Part shown: positions 47,243-55,850 of the stretch, piece after piece | Layout: each line of letters opens with the position of its first letter | Position numbering within the stretch: the first letter of the stretch is position 1 | Origin: Jannaschia aquimarina | Lineage (GTDB): Bacteria; Pseudomonadota; Alphaproteobacteria; Rhodobacterales; Rhodobacteraceae | Reading direction: 5' to 3' | NCBI RefSeq assembly: GCF_000877395.1 | Contig: NZ_JYFE01000049.1 | Coordinates: 1 to 64,000 of the forward strand | Length of the DNA stretch: 64,000 bases | The notes under the pieces: generated by a model | Told to the model about the DNA's origin: nothing | The model's database searches: none | What the model saw: only the letters and a program-made list of their open reading frames with translations | Position numbers and translations under genes: made by a program

Positions 47243-47980
47243 ATGGACCGTATCGCACTCGTCACCGGTGGCGCACAGGGGATCGGATATGCCTGTGCCG
47301 AGGCGCTGAAGGAAGATGGCTGCCGGATTGTCCTGGCCGACATCAAGCCTGAGGTCGAAGAGGCTGCCAAGGCGCTGGGCGGGACCGGCTATGTGGTCGA
47401 CATGGGCGACAGCGCGGCTATCGCGGATCTGTTCGACCGGATGGAGGCCGAGGTCGGGACGGCCAGCGTGCTGGTCAACAATGCCGGGATCGCCATCGGT
47501 GCCGATTTCCTGGAGATGACCGAGGTGCAATTCCGCAAGGTGCTCGACATCAACCTCGTCGGCGTCTTCCTCGCCACGCAGCGGGCGGCCAAGGCGATGG
47601 TCCGCGACGGGATCCGGGGCGCCGTCGTCAACATGTCTTCGATCAACCAGCAGGTCGCGATCCCTGCGATCGCCGGATATTGCGCCTCGAAGGGCGGGGT
47701 GGCGCAGGTGACGAAGGTCGCGGCGTTGGCACTGGCCCCCCACGGCATCCGCGTCAATGCGGTCGGACCCGGCAGCATCGACACCGCGATGATGGCCGCC
47801 GTCAATGCCGACGAGGAAGCCTATCGCCGCGCCATGAGCCGTACGCCGCTGGGCCGGCCGGGCACTCCGAGAGAGATCGGCGACGTCGTGGCCTTTCTCG
47901 CATCCGACAAGGCCGGCTACGTCACGGGCGAGACGGTCTTTGTCGATGGCGGGCGGCTGGCGCTGAATTACACGGTCTGA
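47243..47980 (+). CDS. SDR-family oxidoreductase
   Basis: 245-residue classical SDR. Cofactor motif 'TGGAQGIG' (8-15), 'NNAG' (79-82), catalytic Ser132/133, Tyr146 and Lys150 ('GYCASK'). Ends 'YVTGETVFVDGGRLALNYTV'. Asp33 after the second strand suggests NAD preference. Substrate unknown; the neighbouring dehydrogenase and dehydratase suggest a sugar-acid or alcohol pathway. Confidence 0.9.
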   Translation: MDRIALVTGGAQGIGYACAEALKEDGCRIVLADIKPEVEEAAKALGGTGYVVDMGDSAAIADLFDRMEAEVGTASVLVNNAGIAIGADFLEMTEVQFRKVLDINLVGVFLATQRAAKAMVRDGIRGAVVNMSSINQQVAIPAIAGYCASKGGVAQVTKVAALALAPHGIRVNAVGPGSIDTAMMAAVNADEEAYRRAMSRTPLGRPGTPREIGDVVAFLASDKAGYVTGETVFVDGGRLALNYTV

Positions 47981-47998
47981 CGCGCAGAGATACGTGCT

Positions 47999-48922
47999 TC
48001 AGCCGTGGGGATGGGCCTTGGCGTAGATCTCCATCAGGTGCGCCGTGTCCACCGCCGTATAGGCCTGCGTGGTCGACAGCGATGCGTGGCCCAGCAATTC
48101 CTGGATCGCGCGCAAGTCGCCCCCGGCCTCGAGCAGATGCGTGGCGAAGCTGTGCCGCAGGGCGTGCGGCGTGGCGGTCGCGGGCAGACCCAACTGCATC
48201 CGGGCCTGGGCCATCACGCCAGAGATCAGACGCGGGTTCAGCGCGCCGCCCCGCATGCCGCGAAACAGAGGCGCGTCCGGCGCCAGGTCGAAAGGGCAGG
48301 CGGATGCGTAGGCCTCGACCGCGCGGGCCGCGACGGGGAGAACCGGGACAAGACGTTCCTTGCCGCCCTTTCCCGTGATGCGGAGCACCTCCGGCAGCGG
48401 CCGGGCCGCCCCGGTGAGGCCGAGCGCCTCGGAGATCCGCAGCCCGCAGCCATAAAGCAGGGTCGCGACCGCCACGTCGCGGGCGGCGATCCAAGGCTCC
48501 GCATGCTGGTGGCCGATCGTGTCGATCAGGTCCTTCGCCGCGTCCGAGGGCAGCGGGCGCGGCAAGGGCGCGCGGAACCGGGGCGCGCGGGTGGAGAGGA
48601 TCGCGGAGGGGTCGAAGCCCTCGCGCTCCGACAACCACCGTGTGAAGGCCTTCACCGCCGATAACCGTCGCGCAATCGATCGCGCGCCGACGCCGCGGCG
48701 ACGTTCATGGGCCATCCAGGCCCGCATGTCCGTCGCGCCGATCCCGTTGAAGGCGGCCACGCCCATCGGGCCGCCCCGATGCTCGGCGAGGAATGTCAGA
48801 AAATGCCGCAGATCGGCCAGATAGGCGCGCAGCGTCGCGTCCGACGCATCGTCGAGCGCGCGAAGGTGCTCTCCCCAAGCCTGCAGGGCGTCGCGCAGGC
48901 CGGCGGACAGCTCCAGACTCAT
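47999..48922 (-). CDS. xerC: Tyrosine recombinase XerC
   Basis: 307 residues. Resolves chromosome dimers at dif with XerD. The catalytic residues are R162 ('GCGLRISEAL'), the Lys in 'GKGGKER', H253 and R256 ('HALRHSFATHLL'), H279 ('LGHASLSTTQAY') and Y288. The N-terminal SAM-like domain is about 10-105. ATG 48922 overlaps the DUF484 stop. It is a chromosomal XerC rather than an integrase: no att-like repeats or phage genes adjoin it. Confidence 0.95.
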   Translation of the reverse strand: MSLELSAGLRDALQAWGEHLRALDDASDATLRAYLADLRHFLTFLAEHRGGPMGVAAFNGIGATDMRAWMAHERRRGVGARSIARRLSAVKAFTRWLSEREGFDPSAILSTRAPRFRAPLPRPLPSDAAKDLIDTIGHQHAEPWIAARDVAVATLLYGCGLRISEALGLTGAARPLPEVLRITGKGGKERLVPVLPVAARAVEAYASACPFDLAPDAPLFRGMRGGALNPRLISGVMAQARMQLGLPATATPHALRHSFATHLLEAGGDLRAIQELLGHASLSTTQAYTAVDTAHLMEIYAKAHPHG

Positions 48923-49608
48923 CCGTCGAGATGGCGTCGCAGGATCCGGGAGAGGGTCTCGGCGAGGAACACGAGCAGATCGGTGCCTTGGCCGAAGCGG
49001 AACTGGTGCGGGTCCTCCGACCCCATCGCCAGCAGCGCCGGAAGGCGGCCGGGGCCGAGGTTCATCGTGAGGAACGCCTCGGAGCGGAGGTCCTGCGCAT
49101 CGTTGCCGAAGACCATGGTCTCGCCCGGAGCGCATTGGCGCAGGACGGCGGGGCGAAGATTGCCGCCGCGGCCGACCAGCCGCATGACCTCGCCGGGTTG
49201 GACGGTGGTGACGGAAGGGTGCGGGGAGGCCGGATCGGCGCTTTCGAGGACGAGGCGGATCCGGTCCACCCGAAGGATCGGGGCGATGTCCGTCTCGAAC
49301 GCGTCGAGCAACTCTCCCATCGTCGCGCAGTCCAGCAATTGCAGCACGCAGCGGTGGATCTGGTTCATGCCCGAGAGGTTCTCGTAGGCGGCGGCGATGA
49401 CATTGCGGTGGGTGTCCTCCAGGCGGTCGAGCCGGGCCTCCAGCCGCTCCATGGCGATGCCGCGCATGTCCACGATGTTCTTGCCCATCTGCGCCTCGTT
49501 GGCGGCGATCAGCGCGCGCATCAGGTCGCGATCGTCGAGGATCATCTCTGGGTCGGTGAGGATGCGGTCACGCCAATCGGACGCGTCCTGCGCGGTATCT
49601 GCCGTCAT
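48919..49608 (-). CDS. DUF484 family protein
   Basis: 229 residues. 'DPEMILDDRDLMRALIAANEAQMGKNIVDMRGIAMERLEARLDRLEDTHRNVIAAAYENLSGMNQIHRCVLQLL' is the alpha-helical N-terminus of DUF484, followed by a GAF-like part with 'LGPGRLPALLAMGSEDPHQF'. The family is commonly encoded immediately before xerC, as here. Function unknown. ATG 49608; its upstream region carries repeat copy B. Confidence 0.9.
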   Translation of the reverse strand: MTADTAQDASDWRDRILTDPEMILDDRDLMRALIAANEAQMGKNIVDMRGIAMERLEARLDRLEDTHRNVIAAAYENLSGMNQIHRCVLQLLDCATMGELLDAFETDIAPILRVDRIRLVLESADPASPHPSVTTVQPGEVMRLVGRGGNLRPAVLRQCAPGETMVFGNDAQDLRSEAFLTMNLGPGRLPALLAMGSEDPHQFRFGQGTDLLVFLAETLSRILRRHLDG

Positions 49609-49743
49609 CTGCCTCTGCTCCGGTCTAGTGCCGTTTTCGGGTCGTTTAGCACAGGTCGGGCGGTCGGGATATCCGCCCCGAAGCGGTCTGCCGGATGCGG
49701 TGCGCGCTTGCATCAGAAGCGGCCTCTGTTGCCGATATGTTAC

Positions 49744-49905
49744 GTACACCCTCTGTGCACCCCCTGTGCACCCCCCGTCTGCACAAATCGGCACCGGGAC
49801 GGTTGCGCGCCGCCTTGCGCGGCACGCCCGGGAGCGGATCGCACGGGGCATCGAGCCCCGTCCGATCCGGGCCTCCGGCGGGAGTATTTGAGCCGAGAAG
49901 AAGCA
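49744..49905 (-). repeat. Dispersed repeat copy B: hairpin plus GTGCAC tandem array
   Basis: Reverse-complement copy of 13351-13544. The 15-bp stem (49835-49849 with 49855-49869) has one mismatch and loop ATCGA on this strand. The three 11-bp units are at 49766-49776, 49755-49765 and 49744-49754; the last has diverged to GTGTAC. About 38 bp of spacer present in copy A is missing. The array faces the DUF484-xerC operon, 135 bp before its ATG. Confidence 0.85.
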
Positions 49906-49947
49906 GGGCAATGTCCTGCCGCGGGGTGCGATCCGATGGGGCGCCGT

Positions 49948-49975
49948 GACGGGGCCGCAACGCGGCCTCCCCGTC
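49948..49975 (-). terminator. Terminator-like hairpin after the aldolase gene
   Basis: 11-13 bp stem (49948-49958 with 49962-49975, one bulged T), loop AAC. It lies about 96 bp past the aldolase stop. No T-run, so it may be a Rho-independent terminator of weak type or a transcript-end stabiliser. Confidence 0.4.
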
Positions 49976-50070
49976 CGGTCTGGCATCCGGGACAGCATTC
50001 GCCGTCCGGGAGGGCGGAGCGCCGGCTGGACGCAGCGCTCCCCGGCGGCGGGGCGCCGACGCCGTGCAGA

Positions 50071-50724
50071 TCAGACGATCTTGATCCCCGCATCGGCCGC
50101 ATCCTTGACGAAGGCGTCGAGGCCCGCGGCGGTCAGGGGATGCTTGACCATGCCCTCGATCACGTTGGGCGGTGCGGTGGCCACGTCGGCGCCGATCAGC
50201 GCGGCCTCTTTCATGTGGTTCGCGCTGCGGATGGAGGCGGCGAGGATCTGCGTCCTGAAATCGTAATTGTCGTAGATCTCGCGGATGTCGCGGATCAGCT
50301 CCATCCCGTCGAGCACGATGTCGTCCAGCCGGCCGATGAAGGGCGAGATGTAGGTCGCCCCGGCCTTTGCCGCGAGCAGCGCCTGGTTCGGCGAGAAGCA
50401 GAGCGTCACGTTCACCTTGGTCCCCTCGTCCGAAAGCGTCTTGCACGCCTTCAGCCCGTCCCAGGTCAGCGGGACCTTGACGCAGATGTTCGGGGCGATC
50501 TGGGCCAGATGGCGCCCCTCTTTCATCATCTGGTCGTAATCCGTGGCCACCACCTCGGCCGAGACCGGACCGTCGACGAGGTCGCAGATCTCTTTCGTGA
50601 CCTCGAGGATGTCGCGGCCCGATTTCTTGATGAGCGAGGGGTTGGTGGTCACGCCGTCCACCATGCCCATCTCGTTCAGGCGGCGGATGGCGTCGATATC
50701 GGCAGTGTCGACGAAGAATTTCAT
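50071..50724 (-). CDS. fsa: Transaldolase-like fructose-6-phosphate aldolase
   Basis: 217-residue short (TalC/FSA-type) transaldolase. Schiff-base Lys83 is in '[12 protein letters not shown]', with '[16 protein letters not shown]' and '[13 protein letters not shown]' as the N-terminal blocks and '[10 protein letters not shown]' later. Length and sequence fit the FSA/TalC group; whether it acts as aldolase or transaldolase cannot be told from sequence. ATG 50724. It is divergent from leuA. Confidence 0.92.
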   Translation of the reverse strand: MKFFVDTADIDAIRRLNEMGMVDGVTTNPSLIKKSGRDILEVTKEICDLVDGPVSAEVVATDYDQMMKEGRHLAQIAPNICVKVPLTWDGLKACKTLSDEGTKVNVTLCFSPNQALLAAKAGATYISPFIGRLDDIVLDGMELIRDIREIYDNYDFRTQILAASIRSANHMKEAALIGADVATAPPNVIEGMVKHPLTAAGLDAFVKDAADAGIKIV

Positions 50725-50804
50725 GGCAGCCTCCCGGAAGATATGTTCGGCGGCGGTGTAGCGCGCCGGACGCGGCGCGGCCAGTGGCGCGAAAGGGGCT
50801 TCAC

Positions 50805-50876
50805 ATGGCCGCCGCGATCCGTATCCTATCGCGCATGGCGACCTTGGACCTTCTTCTGCTTCTTAGCCTCCGCTGA
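50805..50876 (+). CDS. leuL: Leucine-rich leader peptide of leuA
   Basis: ATG 50805 to TGA 50876, 23 residues: [20 protein letters not shown] then SLR. Eight leucines, five in a row (codons 50850-50864). AGGGG at 50794-50798 is 6 nt before the ATG. A shorter form could start at ATG 50835. Such peptides make ribosome stalling depend on charged tRNA-Leu. Predicted from sequence and position ahead of leuA. Confidence 0.75.
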   Translation: MAAAIRILSRMATLDLLLLLSLR

Positions 50877-50932
50877 GCGTGGCCCATCCGGCGCGACACG
50901 CTCTATAGGCGCAGCGCCGGGGAAAGCAGAAG
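50850..50932 (+). promoter_or_regulatory. Candidate leucine attenuator ahead of leuA
   Basis: Three perfect pairings share this region. The Leu codons 50853-50861 can pair with 50924-50932 (9 bp). 50875-50881 can pair with 50897-50903 (7 bp). 50888-50894 can pair with 50914-50920 (7 bp). The last two cross and cannot form together as nested stems, as expected of an attenuator switch. No T-run follows, so control of translation initiation is as likely as transcription termination. Confidence 0.55.
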
Positions 50933-50950
50933 CGAACAAGGACCAGAACG

Positions 50951-52546
50951 ATGACCCAGGCAGACCAGCCCAGAGGCGCCTCCGCGACCGCATCGAAGGA
51001 TCGCGTCAAGATTTTCGACACCACCCTGCGCGACGGCGAGCAATCGCCCGGCGCGACCATGACCCACGACGAGAAGCTCGAGATCGCCTCGATGCTGGAC
51101 GAGATGGGCGTGGACATCATCGAGGCGGGCTTTCCCATCGCCTCGGACGGGGATTTCGCCGCCGTCAGCGAGATCGCGAAGAACGCCAGACAGGCCATCA
51201 TCTGCGGGCTGGCGCGTGCCAACCTCAAGGATATCGACCGCTGCTGGGAGGCGGTGCGCCATGCCGCGCGCCCGCGCATCCACACCTTCATCGGCACCTC
51301 GCCCCTGCACCGCGCCATCCCCAACCTGACCCGCGACGAGATGGCCGACCGCATCCACGAGACGGTGACCCATGCGCGGAACCTCTGCGAGGACGTGCAA
51401 TGGTCGCCGATGGATGCCACCCGGACCGAGTGGGATTACCTGGCGCGCGTCGTCGAGATCGCGATCAAGGCGGGCGCCACCACGATCAACATCCCCGACA
51501 CGGTGGGCTACACCGCCCCCGTCGAGAGCGCGGACCTGATCCGCCGCCTGATCGCCGAGGTACCCGGCGCGGCGGACGTGACCTTCGCCACCCATTGCCA
51601 CAACGATCTGGGCATGGCGACGGCCAACTCGCTGGCTGCGGTCGAGGGCGGCGCGCGGCAGATCGAGTGCACGATCAACGGTCTGGGCGAGCGGGCGGGC
51701 AACACCGCACTTGAAGAGGTCGTCATGGCGCTGAAGGTGCGCGGCGACATCCTGCCTTACGAGACCGGCGTCGACAGCCGCAAGATCATGGCGATCAGTC
51801 GCCGTGTCAGCGCCGTCTCGGGGTTTCCGGTGCAGTTCAACAAGGCCATCGTCGGCAAGAACGCCTTCGCCCACGAAAGCGGCATCCATCAGGACGGGAT
51901 GCTGAAGAATCCCGAGAATTTCGAGATCATGCGCCCCGTGGATGTGGGTCTGACCGAGACCTCGCTGGTGATGGGCAAGCATTCGGGCCGCGCCGCGCTG
52001 CGGTCGAAGCTGAAGGATCTGGGCTACGATCTGGCGGACAACCAGTTGCAGGACGTGTTCGTGCGCTTCAAGGCGCTGGCGGACCGCAAGAAGGAGGTCA
52101 TGGACGACGATCTGATCGCGCTCGTCCAGGCCGAGGAGCGCGCCGCCGAGGACCGCATCCGGGTGGAGCGGCTGCGCGTGGTCTGCGGCACCGACGGCCC
52201 CCAGGAGGCGGAGTTGACGCTGACCGTCGATGGCGAAGAGCGGTCCTCGACCGCGACGGGCGACGGGCCGGTCGATGCCGCCTTCAACGCGGTGAAGGCG
52301 CTGGTCGATCATAGCGCGCGCCTGCAGCTCTATCAGGTCTCCGCCGTGACCGAGGGCACCGACGCGCAGGCCACCGTCACCGTCCGGATGGAGGAGGACG
52401 GTCGCATCGTCTCGGGCCAGTCGGCGGACACGGATACGGTGGTCGCCAGCGTGAAGGCCTATGTCAACGCGCTCAACCGCCTGCTGGTCCGGCGCGAGAA
52501 GGCCGGCAAGGACGCGCGCGAGGTCAGCTACAAGGATGTGGGGTGA
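50951..52546 (+). CDS. leuA: 2-isopropylmalate synthase LeuA
   Basis: 531 residues. First committed step of leucine synthesis, condensing acetyl-CoA with 2-oxoisovalerate. The TIM-barrel catalytic part has 'RVKIFDTTLRDGEQSPGATM', the metal ligands 'THCHNDLGMATANSLAAVEGGARQIECTINGLGERAGN', and 'HESGIHQDGMLKN'. The C-terminal LeuA regulatory domain (from about 390: 'LERVVCGT...ELTLTVDGEERSSTATGDGPVDAAFNA') is leucine-sensing. ATG 50951 after 'aaggaccag'. A leucine-rich leader peptide precedes it. Confidence 0.97.
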   Translation: MTQADQPRGASATASKDRVKIFDTTLRDGEQSPGATMTHDEKLEIASMLDEMGVDIIEAGFPIASDGDFAAVSEIAKNARQAIICGLARANLKDIDRCWEAVRHAARPRIHTFIGTSPLHRAIPNLTRDEMADRIHETVTHARNLCEDVQWSPMDATRTEWDYLARVVEIAIKAGATTINIPDTVGYTAPVESADLIRRLIAEVPGAADVTFATHCHNDLGMATANSLAAVEGGARQIECTINGLGERAGNTALEEVVMALKVRGDILPYETGVDSRKIMAISRRVSAVSGFPVQFNKAIVGKNAFAHESGIHQDGMLKNPENFEIMRPVDVGLTETSLVMGKHSGRAALRSKLKDLGYDLADNQLQDVFVRFKALADRKKEVMDDDLIALVQAEERAAEDRIRVERLRVVCGTDGPQEAELTLTVDGEERSSTATGDGPVDAAFNAVKALVDHSARLQLYQVSAVTEGTDAQATVTVRMEEDGRIVSGQSADTDTVVASVKAYVNALNRLLVRREKAGKDAREVSYKDVG

Positions 52547-52668
52547 CACGTCGGTCCGCGGCCGCGCGGAAGTAGGGTATGGCTTACTTATGCGATGAGT
52601 CCCGATCTCGATAACTTGTTGGCGGATCGAATGTTTCGGTCCGTCGTATCAGGTGGAAGAGGTCGAAG

Positions 52669-53169
52669 ATGTTGAGAACGAGAATTGCAATCCTGGTGGC
52701 CGCGCTGGGCTTTGCCGCGCCCGCGGCTGCTCAGGAAGTCCGGTGCAGCGACATGCTGGCGGACATGTCTGAAGAATTGCGCAGCGAGACCGGGTGGTAC
52801 GTCGGCAGCTATGCCCGGGTCAAGGATCGCGGAGCGGTGACGCACAACTCGACGGCGAATGTCACGTTCGTCCGCGCCTCGAACGGAACGTTGCAGGCGC
52901 AGAGGATGCAGGAGGAGTTCGACACGCGGACGGATCGCAGCACGGTGATCCTGCATCCTCAATCGGGACGGGTCGAAATCGTCCTGCATTCCTGGGGCAA
53001 CGCCCGGCTGAGAGGGCAGGCGCGCTATTGCCGCTATCGCAAGAACCAGGATTTCGACATCGGCGGTCAGCCGGACAATGACACGATGCTGATCTTCGGG
53101 ACCTACGACGAGTCGAATGGGCAGTCATTCTTCACCCTCGCGCTGTCGCGCATGGGGCCAATTGGATGA
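52669..53169 (+). CDS. Secreted protein of unknown function
   Basis: 166 residues with a signal peptide (about 1-21, ending APAAAQ). The mature domain begins 'EVRCSDMLADMSEELRSETGWYVGSYARVKD' and contains two cysteines (EVRCSD, ARYCRYR) likely to be disulfide-bonded. Beta-rich in appearance. I do not recognise a family. ATG 52669 with 'gaagaggtcgaag' upstream. It lies between leuA and mreB and probably has its own promoter. Confidence 0.72.
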   Translation: MLRTRIAILVAALGFAAPAAAQEVRCSDMLADMSEELRSETGWYVGSYARVKDRGAVTHNSTANVTFVRASNGTLQAQRMQEEFDTRTDRSTVILHPQSGRVEIVLHSWGNARLRGQARYCRYRKNQDFDIGGQPDNDTMLIFGTYDESNGQSFFTLALSRMGPIG

Positions 53170-53250
53170 AACCTCCGCCGGGGTGCCCTGCGCCCCGGCC
53201 GCCGATCCCGCCATGAAAGACCGGCGATTTGCAGCCGACACCCTGCATGA

Positions 53251-54387
<1,137 letters not shown>

Positions 54388-54408
54388 GTCGTTCAAACTG
54401 GGGGCGCC

Positions 54409-55311
54409 ATGGCCCGCACCCGATCCCACGACGAAGTCTATGGCCGGCCGCTGCGGCGATTGCTGGTCGCTTTGACCTGCCTGCTTCTGATCGGGCTGGT
54501 CCTGTTGTGGCGCATCGACAACCCGCGCGCCGAACGGATCCGCGCCGGGCTGGTCGACCGGGTCGTGCCCAGTTTCGAATGGGCGCTGGCGCCGGTGACC
54601 TGGGCGGGGCGTCTGATCGAGGATTTCCGCGGCTACGCCCGGGTCTACGAGCAGAACCAGGAACTGCGCCGCGAGCTTCAGCAGATGAAGGCCTGGCAGG
54701 AGGCGGCGATCCAGCTCGAGCAGGAAAATGCGCGCCTGCTGGATCTCAACCAGGTCCGCCTGTCGCCCGGCCTGACCTTCGTGACCGGCGTCGTGCTGAC
54801 CGACAGCGGCTCGCCCTTTCGCCGGTCCGTCTTGCTGAACGTGGGCGCCGAGGACGGGATCCGTGACGGCTGGGCGGCGATGGACGGGCTGGGGCTGGTG
54901 GGCCGCATCTCGGGGGTGGGCGACAGCACGGCACGGGTGATCCTGCTGACCGACGGGAACAGCCGGATCCCGGTGACGATCCAGCCCTCGGGCCTGCGGG
55001 CCATCGTGTCGGGCGACACGACGCCCTTGCCCGCGCTGGATTTCGTGGAGACGCCCGAGGACGTGCAGGCGGGCGACCGGGTCGTCACCAGCGGCGACGG
55101 GGGCGTCTTTCCGCCCGACCTGCTGGTGGGACAGGTGGTCCGCGACCGCAACGGCGCGCTGCGGGTGCGTCTGTCGGCGGACCTGGCGCGGCTGGAATTC
55201 CTGCGAGTCCTGCGGACCCGCGCCGCGCGACCCATCGAGACGACCGGCGGGCTGATCCAGCCCCCGTCCGGCCCGATGCAGGGGCCGCCCGCACCGCCGG
55301 GGGACGGCTGA
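54409..55311 (+). CDS. mreC: Rod shape-determining protein MreC
   Basis: 300-residue periplasmic elongasome scaffold. N-terminal membrane segment about 20-40 ('LLVALTCLLLIGLVLLW'), coiled coil 78-110 ('YEQNQELRRELQQMKAWQEAAIQLEQENARLLDL'), then the beta-barrel domain including 'VVTSGDGGVFPPDLLVGQVV'. 21-bp gap after mreB. Confidence 0.96.
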   Translation: MARTRSHDEVYGRPLRRLLVALTCLLLIGLVLLWRIDNPRAERIRAGLVDRVVPSFEWALAPVTWAGRLIEDFRGYARVYEQNQELRRELQQMKAWQEAAIQLEQENARLLDLNQVRLSPGLTFVTGVVLTDSGSPFRRSVLLNVGAEDGIRDGWAAMDGLGLVGRISGVGDSTARVILLTDGNSRIPVTIQPSGLRAIVSGDTTPLPALDFVETPEDVQAGDRVVTSGDGGVFPPDLLVGQVVRDRNGALRVRLSADLARLEFLRVLRTRAARPIETTGGLIQPPSGPMQGPPAPPGDG

Positions 55312-55312
55312 G

Positions 55313-55840
55313 ATGGCGCCGCGCCGGGTCTGGGGCTATCGCCTGCTCTTCGTCGTGCTCGCCTGCACGGTGCTGTTCTTCGCGCTCTTGCCGTTCGGGC
55401 CGGGCGAGGGGGGCGTGCCCGGGCCCGAACTCACGGTCTGCCTGATCTTCGCCTGGGTCCTGCGGCGGCCGGACTACGTGCCTTTGTGGCTGATGGTGCC
55501 GCTTTTGCTGCTGGACGATGCGCTGCTGATGCGGCCCCTGGGGCTCTGGACGCTGATCGTGCTTCTGATGTCGGAATGGCTGCGCCGGCGCGTGGACCAT
55601 ACCGAGTCGCTGCCGTTCTGGAACGAGGTCGCGCTGGTCTCGGGCTGCATCGTCGCCGCCTTTGCGGCCTATCATCTGTCGCTTGCGCTGCTGCTTGCCC
55701 AGACACCGCCTCTGGGCGGTCAGGCCTTGCACGCCTTGGCGACGATCGTGTTCTACCCCCCGGTCGTGATCTTTTCGCAATTACTGGGGGTCAGGCGGTT
55801 GCAGCCCGGGGAACTGGACACGCTGGGCGCGCGTGCGTGA
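55313..55840 (+). CDS. mreD: Rod shape-determining protein MreD
   Basis: 175 residues with five to six hydrophobic segments, including 'LLFVVLACTVLFFALLPF' and 'LWTLIVLLMSEWLRRRV'. It begins one base after the mreC stop. MreD is poorly conserved; assignment rests on topology and operon position. Confidence 0.93.
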   Translation: MAPRRVWGYRLLFVVLACTVLFFALLPFGPGEGGVPGPELTVCLIFAWVLRRPDYVPLWLMVPLLLLDDALLMRPLGLWTLIVLLMSEWLRRRVDHTESLPFWNEVALVSGCIVAAFAAYHLSLALLLAQTPPLGGQALHALATIVFYPPVVIFSQLLGVRRLQPGELDTLGARA

Positions 55841-55850
55841 GGGTAGGGGA

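Larger units (their letters stand above)
49609..50070. other. Intergenic region between the aldolase gene and DUF484 (462 bp)
   Basis: Contains repeat copy B (49744-49905), a strong hairpin (49948-49975) and a 7-bp hairpin (50016-50022 with 50035-50041) nearer the aldolase stop. The stretch 49609-49743 presumably carries the DUF484-xerC promoter. No ORF is credible. Confidence 0.6.

Noticed and set aside
47999-48922. xerC as a phage or island integrase
   Set aside because: Length and motifs fit XerC, it is coupled to DUF484 as in other genomes, and there are no att repeats, tRNA genes or phage genes nearby.
48793-51714. Very long (about 970-codon) rightward open frame
   Set aside because: It crosses xerC, DUF484, the repeat, the aldolase gene and the start of leuA. 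It is low-complexity and a product of GC-rich codon bias.
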